A stretch of DNA of 64,000 bases from CALFML01 sp044222245 (GTDB taxonomy: Bacteria > Myxococcota_A > Polyangia > Palsa-1104 > JAEUJZ01), in contig JBGANQ010000026.1 in NCBI GenBank assembly GCA_044222245.1, forward strand, positions 30,941 through 94,940, written 5' to 3'. This document shows positions 17,424 to 25,922 of this stretch, in pieces (within the stretch, counting starts at the first letter, position 1; every line of letters begins with the position of its first letter). Under the pieces are notes generated by a model, which saw only the letters and a program-made list of their open reading frames with translations, was not told the DNA's origin and searched no databases. A program made the position numbers and the translations under genes.

Positions 17424-18479
17424 ATGGCACCTAGAGAACTCCGCATCGGCAGCCGCACCATCGGGCCCGGATCGCCGCCGCTGGTGATCGCCGAGATGTC
17501 CGGCAACCACAACCAGTCGCTCGCCCGCGCCCTGTCGATCGTCGAGGCGGCGGCGCGCTGCGGCGCCCACGCGCTGAAGCTGCAGACCTACACCGCCGAC
17601 ACCATGACCCTGGACAGCGCCCAGGGGGACTTCTTCATCAGCGACCCCAAGTCGCTGTGGCACGGCAAGTCGCTGCACAAGCTGTATGGCGAGGCGCACA
17701 CCCCCTGGGACTGGCACCAGGCGCTGTTCCGCCGCGGCCGCGAGCTCGGCCTCATCGTCTTCAGCACTCCCTTTGATGAGACGGCGGTGGACTTCCTGGA
17801 GGGGCTGGAGGTGCCGGCCTACAAGATCGCCTCGTTCGAGAACACCGACCTGCCGCTGGTCCGCCGGGTGGCGGCCACCGGCAAGCCGATGATCGTCTCG
17901 ACCGGCATGGCGACGCTGGCCGAGCTCGACGAGCTGGTGTCCACGGCGCGCGCCGCCGGCTGCCGCGACCTGGTCCTGCTCAAGTGCACCAGCACCTATC
18001 CCGCCTCGCCTGAGAACTCCAACCTGCGCACCATCGAGCACCTGCGGGCGACCTTCGGCTGCGAGGTCGGCCTGTCGGATCACACCCTGGGCACCGGCGT
18101 CGCGGTGGCCGCGGTGGCGCTGGGGGCGACGGTGATCGAGAAGCACTTTACCCTCAGCCGCGCCGATGGCGGCGTCGACTCGACCTTCTCGATGGAGCCC
18201 GACGAGCTGACCCGGCTGGTCGAGGACACCGAGAAGGCGTGGCGGGCCCTGGGCAGCGTCCACTACGGACCGACCGCGGCGGAGCGCGCCTCGACGATCT
18301 TCCGCCGCTCGATCTATGCGGTCGCCGACATCGCCGCCGGCGAGCGGCTGACCGCCGACAACGTCCGCTGCATCCGGCCGGGCGCCGGCCTGCCGCCCAA
18401 ATACTACGAGCTGGTGCTGGGTCGCCCGGCGCGCACCGCTATCCGCCGCGGCACCCCGCTTTCCTGGGAGCTTATCTAG
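17424..18479 (+). CDS. pseI: Pseudaminic acid synthase
   Basis: A 351-aa NeuB-family synthase that condenses 2,4-diacetamido-2,4,6-trideoxy-altrose with phosphoenolpyruvate. The TIM-barrel part (about 1-280) has IAEMSGNHNQSL, AHALKLQTYTADTMT, the CTSTYPAS block and GLSDHTLG. The C-terminal SAF-like antifreeze domain begins near RRSIYAVADIAAGE and ends in RGTPLSWELI. YTADTMTLD and DFFISDPKSLWHGKSL are PseI-like rather than NeuB-like. Ribosome site GGAGAAG precedes the ATG. Confidence 0.93.
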   Translation: MAPRELRIGSRTIGPGSPPLVIAEMSGNHNQSLARALSIVEAAARCGAHALKLQTYTADTMTLDSAQGDFFISDPKSLWHGKSLHKLYGEAHTPWDWHQALFRRGRELGLIVFSTPFDETAVDFLEGLEVPAYKIASFENTDLPLVRRVAATGKPMIVSTGMATLAELDELVSTARAAGCRDLVLLKCTSTYPASPENSNLRTIEHLRATFGCEVGLSDHTLGTGVAVAAVALGATVIEKHFTLSRADGGVDSTFSMEPDELTRLVEDTEKAWRALGSVHYGPTAAERASTIFRRSIYAVADIAAGERLTADNVRCIRPGAGLPPKYYELVLGRPARTAIRRGTPLSWELI

Positions 18480-18481
18480 CC

Positions 18482-19744
18482 ATGAGCACGGCGAGCCATC
18501 TGATCGAGTGGAAGACCAACGCCTGGAAGGACCCGGCGATGGTGAGCTGGTATTCCCAGCGCATGGTCGTAAACCAGGGCACAAACCGCCTGAAGAACCG
18601 CCTGGAAGTGGACGCCTGCCTGGCCTACGCGACCGGCGAGGAGGTCCTGGACGTCGGCATCGGCACCGGGCGCGGCTCGCTGCCGCTATTGGCGCGCGGT
18701 CAGCGGGTGACCGGCGTCGACAGCTCGCAGGCGATGCTGGACGAGTGCCAGCGCCTGGCGAGCCAGGCGGGGCTCGGGCTGCACACCCAGACCTCGCAGC
18801 TCGACTGCCTGCCATTTACCGCCGGCAGCTTCGACTCGCTGATCTCGCTCAACGTGCTGATGCACTTCCCGCACTGGAAGCAGATCCTGCCCGAGTGGAA
18901 GCGGGTGGTGCGGCCGGGCGGCCGCCTGGTCTTCGATGTCCACTCGCTGGATCACTACCGGGCGGCGCTCGGGCGCCCGGTGGCGGAAGAAGAGCTGCTG
19001 CAGACCGAGGCGGCGACCTACACCCTGCGCATGGCCGCCGAGGATCTGCTGGCCGAGGCCGATCGCCACGGCCTGGCCGTCCACGCCCTAGTCCCCTACG
19101 GCGCGTTCCTTGGGGGCGGCAACCGCAACTATCTACTCGGGACGCTGGAGGACAAGGCGTTCTGGGCGCGGCTGCTGTCGTTTCTGGCGACCGATGAGGC
19201 GCTGTTCGGCTTCGCGCTGTTTATCGAGCAGGAGCTGGTGGCGCGCCTGACCACCACGGTCACCGGGCGCTTCATGGTGGTGCTGGACAACCGCGCCGAT
19301 CGCGCCGGCAACCAGGCGTGGCTGGCCGACAACCGCCGGCTGGAGGCCGCGCTGCGGCAGACGCCGATCGAGCTGGAGGCGGTCGCGGCGCGCCTTGGCA
19401 GCTCACTCTCGGCGCTGCGCGAGCGCGCCGGCGGCTACCTCGCGCACTCCCTGCGCAGCGTCCGGCTGCTGGAGTGCCTGGCCGGCCCGCTGGTCGCAAA
19501 GGGGCGCCTGGGATGGAGCGACCTTTTGGCGGCGCCCGCCGCGGCCCAGCTGGCAGAGCTTGCGACCCGGCGCGCCGAAGATCGGCTGGCCAGCGAGCTC
19601 TCGCGGCGGCTGCCGCACGAGCCGGACGCGGTTTCGCAGCGGCTCGACTTCGAAGGAGTGCCGCTTGGCGCCGGCCTTGAGTACCTGCTGGTCGAGCGGC
19701 TGCTCACCCGCGGCCTTGGCCGCTTCACCGGAGTCCGCTCGTGA
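18482..19744 (+). CDS. SAM-dependent methyltransferase with helical C-terminal domain
   Basis: A 420-aa protein. Residues about 35-180 form a class I methyltransferase fold: EEVLDVGIGTGRGSLPL (motif I), the acidic VTGVDSSQAML, and LISLNVLMHFPHWKQIL, followed by VVRPGGRLVFDVHSL. The remaining 200 residues are mostly helical, rich in Leu/Ala/Arg, and match nothing I recognise. It starts two bases after the pseI stop and overlaps the next gene by GTGA, so it belongs to the Pse operon. It may methylate the glycan, or act as a chain-end modifier, but no sequence feature shows the acceptor. Confidence 0.75.
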   Translation: MSTASHLIEWKTNAWKDPAMVSWYSQRMVVNQGTNRLKNRLEVDACLAYATGEEVLDVGIGTGRGSLPLLARGQRVTGVDSSQAMLDECQRLASQAGLGLHTQTSQLDCLPFTAGSFDSLISLNVLMHFPHWKQILPEWKRVVRPGGRLVFDVHSLDHYRAALGRPVAEEELLQTEAATYTLRMAAEDLLAEADRHGLAVHALVPYGAFLGGGNRNYLLGTLEDKAFWARLLSFLATDEALFGFALFIEQELVARLTTTVTGRFMVVLDNRADRAGNQAWLADNRRLEAALRQTPIELEAVAARLGSSLSALRERAGGYLAHSLRSVRLLECLAGPLVAKGRLGWSDLLAAPAAAQLAELATRRAEDRLASELSRRLPHEPDAVSQRLDFEGVPLGAGLEYLLVERLLTRGLGRFTGVRS

Positions 19745-21216
19745 GCGCCCCGGCCATCGTCTCGCTGCTGCTGCCCAAGAACCTGCGCGTGCTGGAGGCG
19801 TTCGTGCGCCAGCACCCGGGCACCACCGTGCTGTCGCCAGGCTACGCCGCGACCCCCGACGCCCGCGCCCGCATCGCCGCCGCCGGCGGCAGCTGGGTGG
19901 CGGTGGAGGCGCTGCTCGGGCCCGCGGACCAGGCAGCGCTCGCCGCCGAGCTGCAGCGGCGGACCGCCGGGCTCGCCGCCGAGCTGGCAACGCCGGCCTG
20001 GCAGTCGGCCTGGCAGTCGGAGCGCATCCCCGCCGCCGTGCTCGCCGAGTGCCTGCAGGCCGAGGCGGCAGAGCGGCTGCCGATCCTCATCCCGCTGCTC
20101 ACCGCGCTGCAGCGGGCAGCGGCGCAGTACGCGATCAGCCTGGTGGTGGTAAACGACGACCTGACGCCGATCTCGCGCGTGGTGGTCGAGTGGGCCCGCC
20201 ACCGCGGGCTGCCCAGCCTGCACCTGTCGCACAGCCTGCTCTTGTGCGAGCCGTACACGGTGCACGCCCACACCCACGCCGACCTGACCGCGGTGTTCGG
20301 CGAGCGCGGCATCGCCGCTTATAAGGACGTCGGCATCGACCCGGGCCGGCTGCGGGTCACCGGCAACCCGGCCTGGGACGACTACCCGCAGCTCGCCCAG
20401 TACCGCAGCGAGCTGCGCGCCACCATGGCCGCCCTGCACGGGCTCTCGCCGGCGGTGCCGATCGTGGTGTTTGGCACCACCTGGTCGGCCAACCTCACCG
20501 CGCTCGGCGATGAGGCGCTGTATGGCAAGACCTTGCGCGCGTTCCTCCACGCCTGCAAGGAGCTGCGCGACCAGGGGGTGGTGCTGCAGCCGGTGGTCAA
20601 GGATCGCCCGAGCCGGGAGTCGAGCCAGCCGCGGGTGCAGGCGCTGGCGGCGGAGCTCGGGCTGCCGCCGGAGGCGGTGCTCTTCTCGATGGCCGATGCG
20701 ATGAGCTGGGTGCTCAGCGCGGACGTGCTCATCTCGGTGCAGTCAAACCTCAGCGTGGAGGCGATGCTGGCGGGAGTGCCGGCGATCAACCTGTTCAGCG
20801 AGCTCGGGATGGCGCTCGGTCCGTGCTTTGCCGCCGATGCCGGCGTGCGCGAGGTGGAAGCGCACGAGCTGACGGCGGCGCTGCGCGAGCTTGTGGAAGA
20901 CGCGGCGCTGCGGGCGCAGCAGGTGGCGGCGCAGCGGGCCGCGGCGGCCTACCACAACAGCGGCGTCGACGGACGGGCCACCGAGCGGGTGGCAGCCCTC
21001 ATGGCCGAGCTGGCGCTGCCCGACAAGCTGGCGCCGGCGCGTCGCGCCTTGGCCGGCGAGCAGTCGCCAAGCGCCGCCACGCCGAGCGGGACCGACAAGA
21101 AGCTGCCCGCCGCTTGGGCCGCGGCGCGCCAGCTGCTGAGCTTTGTCCGCTCGCGCTACCCGCGCCCGGTGAGGCGCGCCCCGGCGGCGCCGCCGAGCGG
21201 CAGCGGCTCCGCATGA
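19741..21216 (+). CDS. GT-B-fold protein, candidate pseudaminic acid transferase
   Basis: A 491-aa protein resembling GT-B transferases with a UDP-GlcNAc-epimerase or glycerophosphotransferase-type fold. The N-terminal half has a Rossmann-like start (APAIVSLLLPKNLRVLEAFV) and LHLSHSLLLCEPYTVHAHTHAD. The second half has DPGRLRVTGNPAWDDY and the donor-side block VLISVQSNLSVEAMLAGVPAINLF. The last 60 residues are disordered. It starts at a GTG overlapping the previous stop and overlaps pseH. Its place inside the Pse operon suggests it uses CMP-pseudaminic acid, but that is inference; related folds also occur in teichoic-acid-like and capsule polymerases. Confidence 0.62.
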   Translation: MSAPAIVSLLLPKNLRVLEAFVRQHPGTTVLSPGYAATPDARARIAAAGGSWVAVEALLGPADQAALAAELQRRTAGLAAELATPAWQSAWQSERIPAAVLAECLQAEAAERLPILIPLLTALQRAAAQYAISLVVVNDDLTPISRVVVEWARHRGLPSLHLSHSLLLCEPYTVHAHTHADLTAVFGERGIAAYKDVGIDPGRLRVTGNPAWDDYPQLAQYRSELRATMAALHGLSPAVPIVVFGTTWSANLTALGDEALYGKTLRAFLHACKELRDQGVVLQPVVKDRPSRESSQPRVQALAAELGLPPEAVLFSMADAMSWVLSADVLISVQSNLSVEAMLAGVPAINLFSELGMALGPCFAADAGVREVEAHELTAALRELVEDAALRAQQVAAQRAAAAYHNSGVDGRATERVAALMAELALPDKLAPARRALAGEQSPSAATPSGTDKKLPAAWAAARQLLSFVRSRYPRPVRRAPAAPPSGSGSA

Positions 21217-21722
21217 TCACGGTGAGACGCGCCGCGCCAGCGCCCGATGGCGAGGACAGCCGCGCGGTCTGGCAGTGGCGCAACGACCCCGTCACGCGGC
21301 AGATGTCGCGCACCACAGACCTCATCGCCTGGGAAGATCACCACAGGTGGTACGCGCGCACCGCGAGCGCCGCCGGGACCTGCCTGCTCATCTTGATGCA
21401 GGACGGAGTGCCGGCCTGCATGGTGCGCTTTGACACCCTGGCGCCGGAAACGGCAGAGGTTCACATCAACATGAATCCGGCGCTGCGCGGCACCGGCCAG
21501 GGAAGACCCATGCTCGCCGCCGCCTGCGCCTATGGCTGGGACGAGCTGAAGCTCAGCAGCATCTACGCAAACATCAAGGTGGAGAATCAGCCCTCGCGGC
21601 GGATCTTCGAAGGGGTAGGCTTTATGCTTACGGACGAGCGCGCCGGGCTGCTCACATACAAACTCACGCGCGGTGGTGCGCAGGCGCCGCAGAGGGACGT
21701 CCCAGCGACGCCGCGCGAGTAA
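21213..21722 (+). CDS. pseH: UDP-4-amino-4,6-dideoxy-N-acetyl-beta-L-altrosamine N-acetyltransferase
   Basis: A 169-aa GNAT-fold acetyltransferase, the third step of the pathway, which acetylates the 4-amino group made by PseC. The pattern WQWRNDPVTRQMSRTTDLI (shared with PseH-like acetyltransferases that act on sugars), the core VHINMNPALRGTGQGRPML with the acetyl-CoA loop, and IKVENQPSRRIFEGVGF support this. The start ATG overlaps the preceding stop (ATGA). Assignment as PseH rather than another sugar acetyltransferase rests on the five other Pse genes in the same operon. Confidence 0.85.
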   Translation: MITVRRAAPAPDGEDSRAVWQWRNDPVTRQMSRTTDLIAWEDHHRWYARTASAAGTCLLILMQDGVPACMVRFDTLAPETAEVHINMNPALRGTGQGRPMLAAACAYGWDELKLSSIYANIKVENQPSRRIFEGVGFMLTDERAGLLTYKLTRGGAQAPQRDVPATPRE

Positions 21723-21801
21723 GCGGAGCCGCCGCCCGTGCCCGGTTTAGGGCATCCCCATGCGCCTTGCATCGCCCGATAAGCTATGCAAAAGTGCCGC
21801 G

Positions 21802-24800
21802 ATGAACTGGCGGCTCAAGCTGGATTCCTACCGAGGCTCACTGAAGCACAAGACGCTCGCGGCGGCACGGCAGATGCTGGACCTTGCCGCACCCGTGCTC
21901 GGGCCCGGGGGAGCGAGGCTGCAGAGCCTTGCCAGGGCCGGCAAGCAGGTCGTTCTGCAGAGCCAGCTCGGGGACCTTGCCGCGGGACCCCTCACCGAGC
22001 TGGAGGGACTCTGGAATCGCGGCCGCAAGGCCCTGTGGCCCGAGCAGACTCATTACGAGCCACCGACGGCCGCCGAGGTTCCCGAGCCGGTGTGGCGAGA
22101 GCGGGTGCACGCCCTCTGTCACAAGCCGCTCATCTCGATCATCACGCCGGTCTACCGGACTCCCGAGCGCTGGCTGCGTCGCGCCGTGGAGTCGATCCGC
22201 GGCCAGTTCTATCCCTACTGGGAGCTGTGCCTCATCGACGACGGCTCGGGCGATGCGTCCCTCTCGGCGCTCTTGGCAGAGCTTGCGGCCAGCGACTCGC
22301 GCATCCGCGTGCTCGTGCAGCCGCGCAACGGCGGCATCGCGGCGGCCTCCAATGCCGGTATCGCCAGCTGCTCGGGTGAGTTTATCGCCCTGTGCGATCA
22401 TGACGATGAGCTCACGCCCGATGCGCTGTACTGGGTCGCGGTGACCCTGGCCACCGCGCCGCACACCGACATCGTCTATTCCGACGAAGACAAGATCGAC
22501 ACCCGCGGCGTCTGCTCCGAGCCGTTCCTCAAGCCGGACTTTAGTCCGGAGCTGCTGCTCAACTACATGTACACGGGTCACTTGACGGTCTACCGCAAGT
22601 CCCTGGTGCAAGAGCTCGGCGGCTTCCGCAGCGAGTTCGACTTCTCCCAGGACTACGACCTGATGCTGCGCGCCGTCGAGGCGACCGAGGCGATCGTCCA
22701 CATTCCGCGCATCCTTTACCACTGGCGCAAGCTGCCCGAGTCGGCGGCCGGCGGCGGCAAGTCGTTTGCGCGCACCACCAACCTCGCCGCCCTGCAGTCG
22801 GCCCTTGACCGCCGCGGCATCGCCGCGACCACCGCTGCCCTGCCCACCGCCAACCGCGTCATCTTCACCCAGCCGCCGACGCCCCGGGTGTCGCTGATCA
22901 TTCCCTCGGACTCGGAAGCCAACATCGGCCAGTCGCTGGCCAGCATCGCCGAGAACACCGCCTACCCTGATCTTGAGATCGTCATCGTCACCAACTCGGG
23001 GCTGGCGGACAAGCTGGCAGGCCGCGCGCAGAGCGACCCGCGGGTGCGCTTTCACCGCTTCGACAAGCCGTTCAACTTCTCCCTGAAGTGCAACGAAGGG
23101 GTGGCGGTGGCGACGGGCGAGATCGTCGTCTTCTTCAACGATGATGTCCGCCCGCTGGAGCCTAGCTGGGTGCAGAACCTGATCGAGCTGCTCGCCCTGC
23201 CCGCGGTGGGCGCCGTCGCGCCCAAGCTGCTTTATGAGAACGAGAAGGTCCAGCACGCGGGCCTGGTGACCGGGGTGCGGGGCCTGGTCGGGACCGCGTT
23301 CCACTGCCAGCCGGCCGACTCGCTCATCCACTTCAACTTCGTCCAGGCGGTGCGCGATGTCTCGGCGCTGTCCGGGGCGTGCCTGGCGATGCGGCGCAGC
23401 GTGTTTTTGGAGCTGGGCGGCTACGACGCGGTGAATACGCCCATCAATCACTCGGACGTCGACCTGTGCTTCCGCATCCGCGAGCGCGGCCTGCGCTGCG
23501 TCTACACTCCCTACACGACTCTTTTGCACATCGGCCACCTGTCGCTGCGCGAGTTCGACAAGCAGCAGGAGCGGGAGAAGGAAAAGTCCAGGCGGCACAA
23601 AGATAAGTCGGATCTATACCTGCTCAAGCGCTGGGCGGGCTTTACCGGCCACGATCCGTACTATACCGAGCCGATGCGCAACCTGCTTTACACTGACTCG
23701 CCAGGCCCGATCAAAATCTATGGCGACAATGACACGCGAGCCTACCCCCTCGGCGTCGATGCGCTCTTTATCGCTCATGAGCTGACCGCCAGCGGCGCGC
23801 CGCTGGTGCTATTTTATGCGGTGCAAGCCTTCGTCGCCCGCGGCGGCTTCGCAACCGTCCTGGCGCCCGAAGACGGTCCGTTCCGCCAGCGCTTCACCGC
23901 GCTCGGGGTGCCGGTCATCTGCGACTCGCGGACGCTCTCTTCGCCGGAGTACATGCAGAAGCTGATGACAGGCTTTGATGTGGTGTTCGCCAACACGACG
24001 GAGTGCTGGCGGTTCATCGCCCTGGCAGGGAGCGCGTCGGTCCCCACTATCTGGTACGTACACGAGAGCGCGGACATCGAGCGGCGGCTCGCCTGTGTGC
24101 CGGGGTTCCGCTCTGCCCTGAAGTACGCGCCGAACCTGATCGTGGGCAGCCACCGCGCGCTGCATTACTGCCAGAAGGTAAACCCACGCGCCCGCGTCTT
24201 CTCTTACGGGGTCGAGGAGTTCTCGGGGCCAGCGACGCCGCATAGTAAGCTCATCGTGTCAGTCTTAGGTGCGATCGAGCCGCGCAAGGGCCAGGATGTG
24301 TTCGTGCGCGCGATCCAGCTGCTTCCAGAGTCCTATCGTGAACGCGCCGAGTTCTGGATTGTCGGCCGTACTCTGATTCCTTCCCTGCTGGAACAGCTGC
24401 AGCGGTGGGCCAAAGACCTGCCGTGCCTGAAGCTTCTCGATGCGGTCTCGCTGGAGAGGTACCGTGAGATCATGCTCAGCTCGGACATCATCGTATGTCC
24501 GTCGCGCGATGACACGCTACCGCTGGTCACCGTAGACGCACTGGCCTGCAGCAAGGCGCTTGTGCTAAGCGACACCACCGGCACGGTCGACTTTATGAAA
24601 GCCGGAGTGCATGGCCTGGTCTTTCAGTCCGAAGATGCCGAAGAGCTCGCCTCGTGTCTCAAGCGCCTGATCGATGACGAACAGCTGCGCCAGCGCCTGG
24701 GCGAGGCTGGTCGCGAGCTGTTCGTGCAGGACTTCGCGCTGACCGGGTTCAACCAGCGCATTGTCGAGCTTATCCTGACGGTCGGTCGCAGCCGCGGCAG

Positions 24801-24852
24801 CTCATCGCTCGAAGGGTTGATAGAGGGGCTGGCGGAAGGGCTGGCCTCTTGA
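21802..24852 (+). CDS. Three-domain glycosyltransferase, GT2-GT2-GT4
   Basis: A protein of about 1016 aa with three transferase modules. The first GT2 (about 100-330) has ISIITPVYRTPERWLRRAVE and the DIVYSDEDKID acidic motif. The second GT2 (about 350-600) has VSLIIPSDSEANIGQS, EIVVFFNDDVRP and ALSGACLAMRRSVF. The GT4-like C-terminal part (about 650-1010) has LGAIEPRKGQDVFVRAI and IIVCPSRDDTLPLVTVDALA. Such fusions extend rhamnose- or fucose-rich O-polysaccharides with alternating linkages. ATG 21802 is preferred because the 14 codons before it, starting at ATG 21760, look non-coding; neither has a good ribosome site. It ends in a TTGA overlap with the epimerase gene. Confidence 0.87.
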   Translation: MNWRLKLDSYRGSLKHKTLAAARQMLDLAAPVLGPGGARLQSLARAGKQVVLQSQLGDLAAGPLTELEGLWNRGRKALWPEQTHYEPPTAAEVPEPVWRERVHALCHKPLISIITPVYRTPERWLRRAVESIRGQFYPYWELCLIDDGSGDASLSALLAELAASDSRIRVLVQPRNGGIAAASNAGIASCSGEFIALCDHDDELTPDALYWVAVTLATAPHTDIVYSDEDKIDTRGVCSEPFLKPDFSPELLLNYMYTGHLTVYRKSLVQELGGFRSEFDFSQDYDLMLRAVEATEAIVHIPRILYHWRKLPESAAGGGKSFARTTNLAALQSALDRRGIAATTAALPTANRVIFTQPPTPRVSLIIPSDSEANIGQSLASIAENTAYPDLEIVIVTNSGLADKLAGRAQSDPRVRFHRFDKPFNFSLKCNEGVAVATGEIVVFFNDDVRPLEPSWVQNLIELLALPAVGAVAPKLLYENEKVQHAGLVTGVRGLVGTAFHCQPADSLIHFNFVQAVRDVSALSGACLAMRRSVFLELGGYDAVNTPINHSDVDLCFRIRERGLRCVYTPYTTLLHIGHLSLREFDKQQEREKEKSRRHKDKSDLYLLKRWAGFTGHDPYYTEPMRNLLYTDSPGPIKIYGDNDTRAYPLGVDALFIAHELTASGAPLVLFYAVQAFVARGGFATVLAPEDGPFRQRFTALGVPVICDSRTLSSPEYMQKLMTGFDVVFANTTECWRFIALAGSASVPTIWYVHESADIERRLACVPGFRSALKYAPNLIVGSHRALHYCQKVNPRARVFSYGVEEFSGPATPHSKLIVSVLGAIEPRKGQDVFVRAIQLLPESYRERAEFWIVGRTLIPSLLEQLQRWAKDLPCLKLLDAVSLERYREIMLSSDIIVCPSRDDTLPLVTVDALACSKALVLSDTTGTVDFMKAGVHGLVFQSEDAEELASCLKRLIDDEQLRQRLGEAGRELFVQDFALTGFNQRIVELILTVGRSRGSSSLEGLIEGLAEGLAS

Positions 24853-25895
24853 GGTGCCTGATCCTGGGCGGCGGCGGCTTTATCGGCTCTCACCTGTGTG
24901 AGGAGCTTGTGGCCGCGGGCCTGCGCGTCAGGATCTTCGAGCGTCCCAATGTCCAGATCGCGGTGCCGCGGCGCCTCATCGAGCAGGTGGAGTGGCGCGA
25001 GGGCGACTTCACCAACCCGGTCGATGTCGAGGCCGCGATCGCCGGCTGCGACGTTATCTTCCACCTGATCAGCACGACGCTGCCCAAGACCTCCAACGAC
25101 AACCCCATCTACGACCTGCAGACCAACCTCGTGCCGACGGTGCAGCTCTTGGAGCTATTGCGCAGCCGGCCGGGCCGCAAGGTGATCTTCGTCTCTTCGG
25201 GCGGCACTGTCTACGGCCGGCCGAGCGTCATCCCGATTCCCGAGACCCACCCGACCCAGCCGCTGTGCGCCTACGGCATCACCAAGCTCGCCAGTGAGAA
25301 GTATCTCTCGCTGTACCGCGAGCTGTACGGGGTCGGCTCGGTGGTCGTGCGCCTGTCCAACCCGTTTGGCGAGCGGCAGCACCCAAGCTCGCCGCAGGGG
25401 GCGATCGCGGTGTTTCTGCACAAGGCGATGGTCGATGAGACGGTCGAGATCTGGGGCGACGGCGAGGTGGTGCGCGACTATCTGTACGTAAAGGACGCGG
25501 CGCGGGCGCTGGTGCAGGCGATCTCCTATAAAGGTCCGCACCAGGTCTTCAACATCGGCAGCAACCGCGGCCTGAGCCTCAATGCGGTGCTGCGGGAGAT
25601 GGAGGAGCTGCTCGGCCGACCGATCCGCAAGAAGTACTCGGCGGCGCGCAACTTCGATGTCTCGGGCAACGTCCTTGACACCACGCTGGCGCGCGGTGAG
25701 CTCGGGTGGGCGCCGGCCACCAGCTTCCAGCAGGGCCTGCAGAAGACCCTGCGCTGGATGGAGACCGCGGCGCGCAGCCCGACCGCGACCCTGCGCGAGC
25801 TGCTGCCGGCCAGTCCGGCGCACCTGCCACCGCCGCTGGTCCGTGAACAGCCCGAGCGCGGCGCGCAGCACGCCGCGCGCAAGCATCAAGGCTGA
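24849..25895 (+). CDS. NAD-dependent nucleotide-sugar epimerase/dehydratase
   Basis: A 348-aa extended SDR enzyme. GGGGFIGSHL (NAD motif) opens the protein, with the catalytic triad in FVSSGGTVYG and YGITKLASEKYL, and SNPFGERQHPSS and RDYLYVKDAARA follow. It looks like UDP-glucose 4-epimerase-family proteins of surface-polysaccharide clusters; whether it is an epimerase, dehydratase or reductase cannot be decided. The start is TTG, overlapping the previous stop as TTGA, with the reading frame beginning MRCLILGGGG. A rare TTG start with coupling suggests low, linked synthesis. The last 40 residues are Pro/Arg-rich. Confidence 0.85.
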   Translation: MRCLILGGGGFIGSHLCEELVAAGLRVRIFERPNVQIAVPRRLIEQVEWREGDFTNPVDVEAAIAGCDVIFHLISTTLPKTSNDNPIYDLQTNLVPTVQLLELLRSRPGRKVIFVSSGGTVYGRPSVIPIPETHPTQPLCAYGITKLASEKYLSLYRELYGVGSVVVRLSNPFGERQHPSSPQGAIAVFLHKAMVDETVEIWGDGEVVRDYLYVKDAARALVQAISYKGPHQVFNIGSNRGLSLNAVLREMEELLGRPIRKKYSAARNFDVSGNVLDTTLARGELGWAPATSFQQGLQKTLRWMETAARSPTATLRELLPASPAHLPPPLVREQPERGAQHAARKHQG

Positions 25896-25922
25896 GTCGC
25901 TCGGCGCGCGCGCTGATGCAGA

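Noticed and set aside
21760..21801. Upstream ATG for the GT2-GT2-GT4 protein
   Set aside because: The extra 14 residues have no similarity to these enzymes' starts and no ribosome site; ATG 21802 is preferred but not proven.
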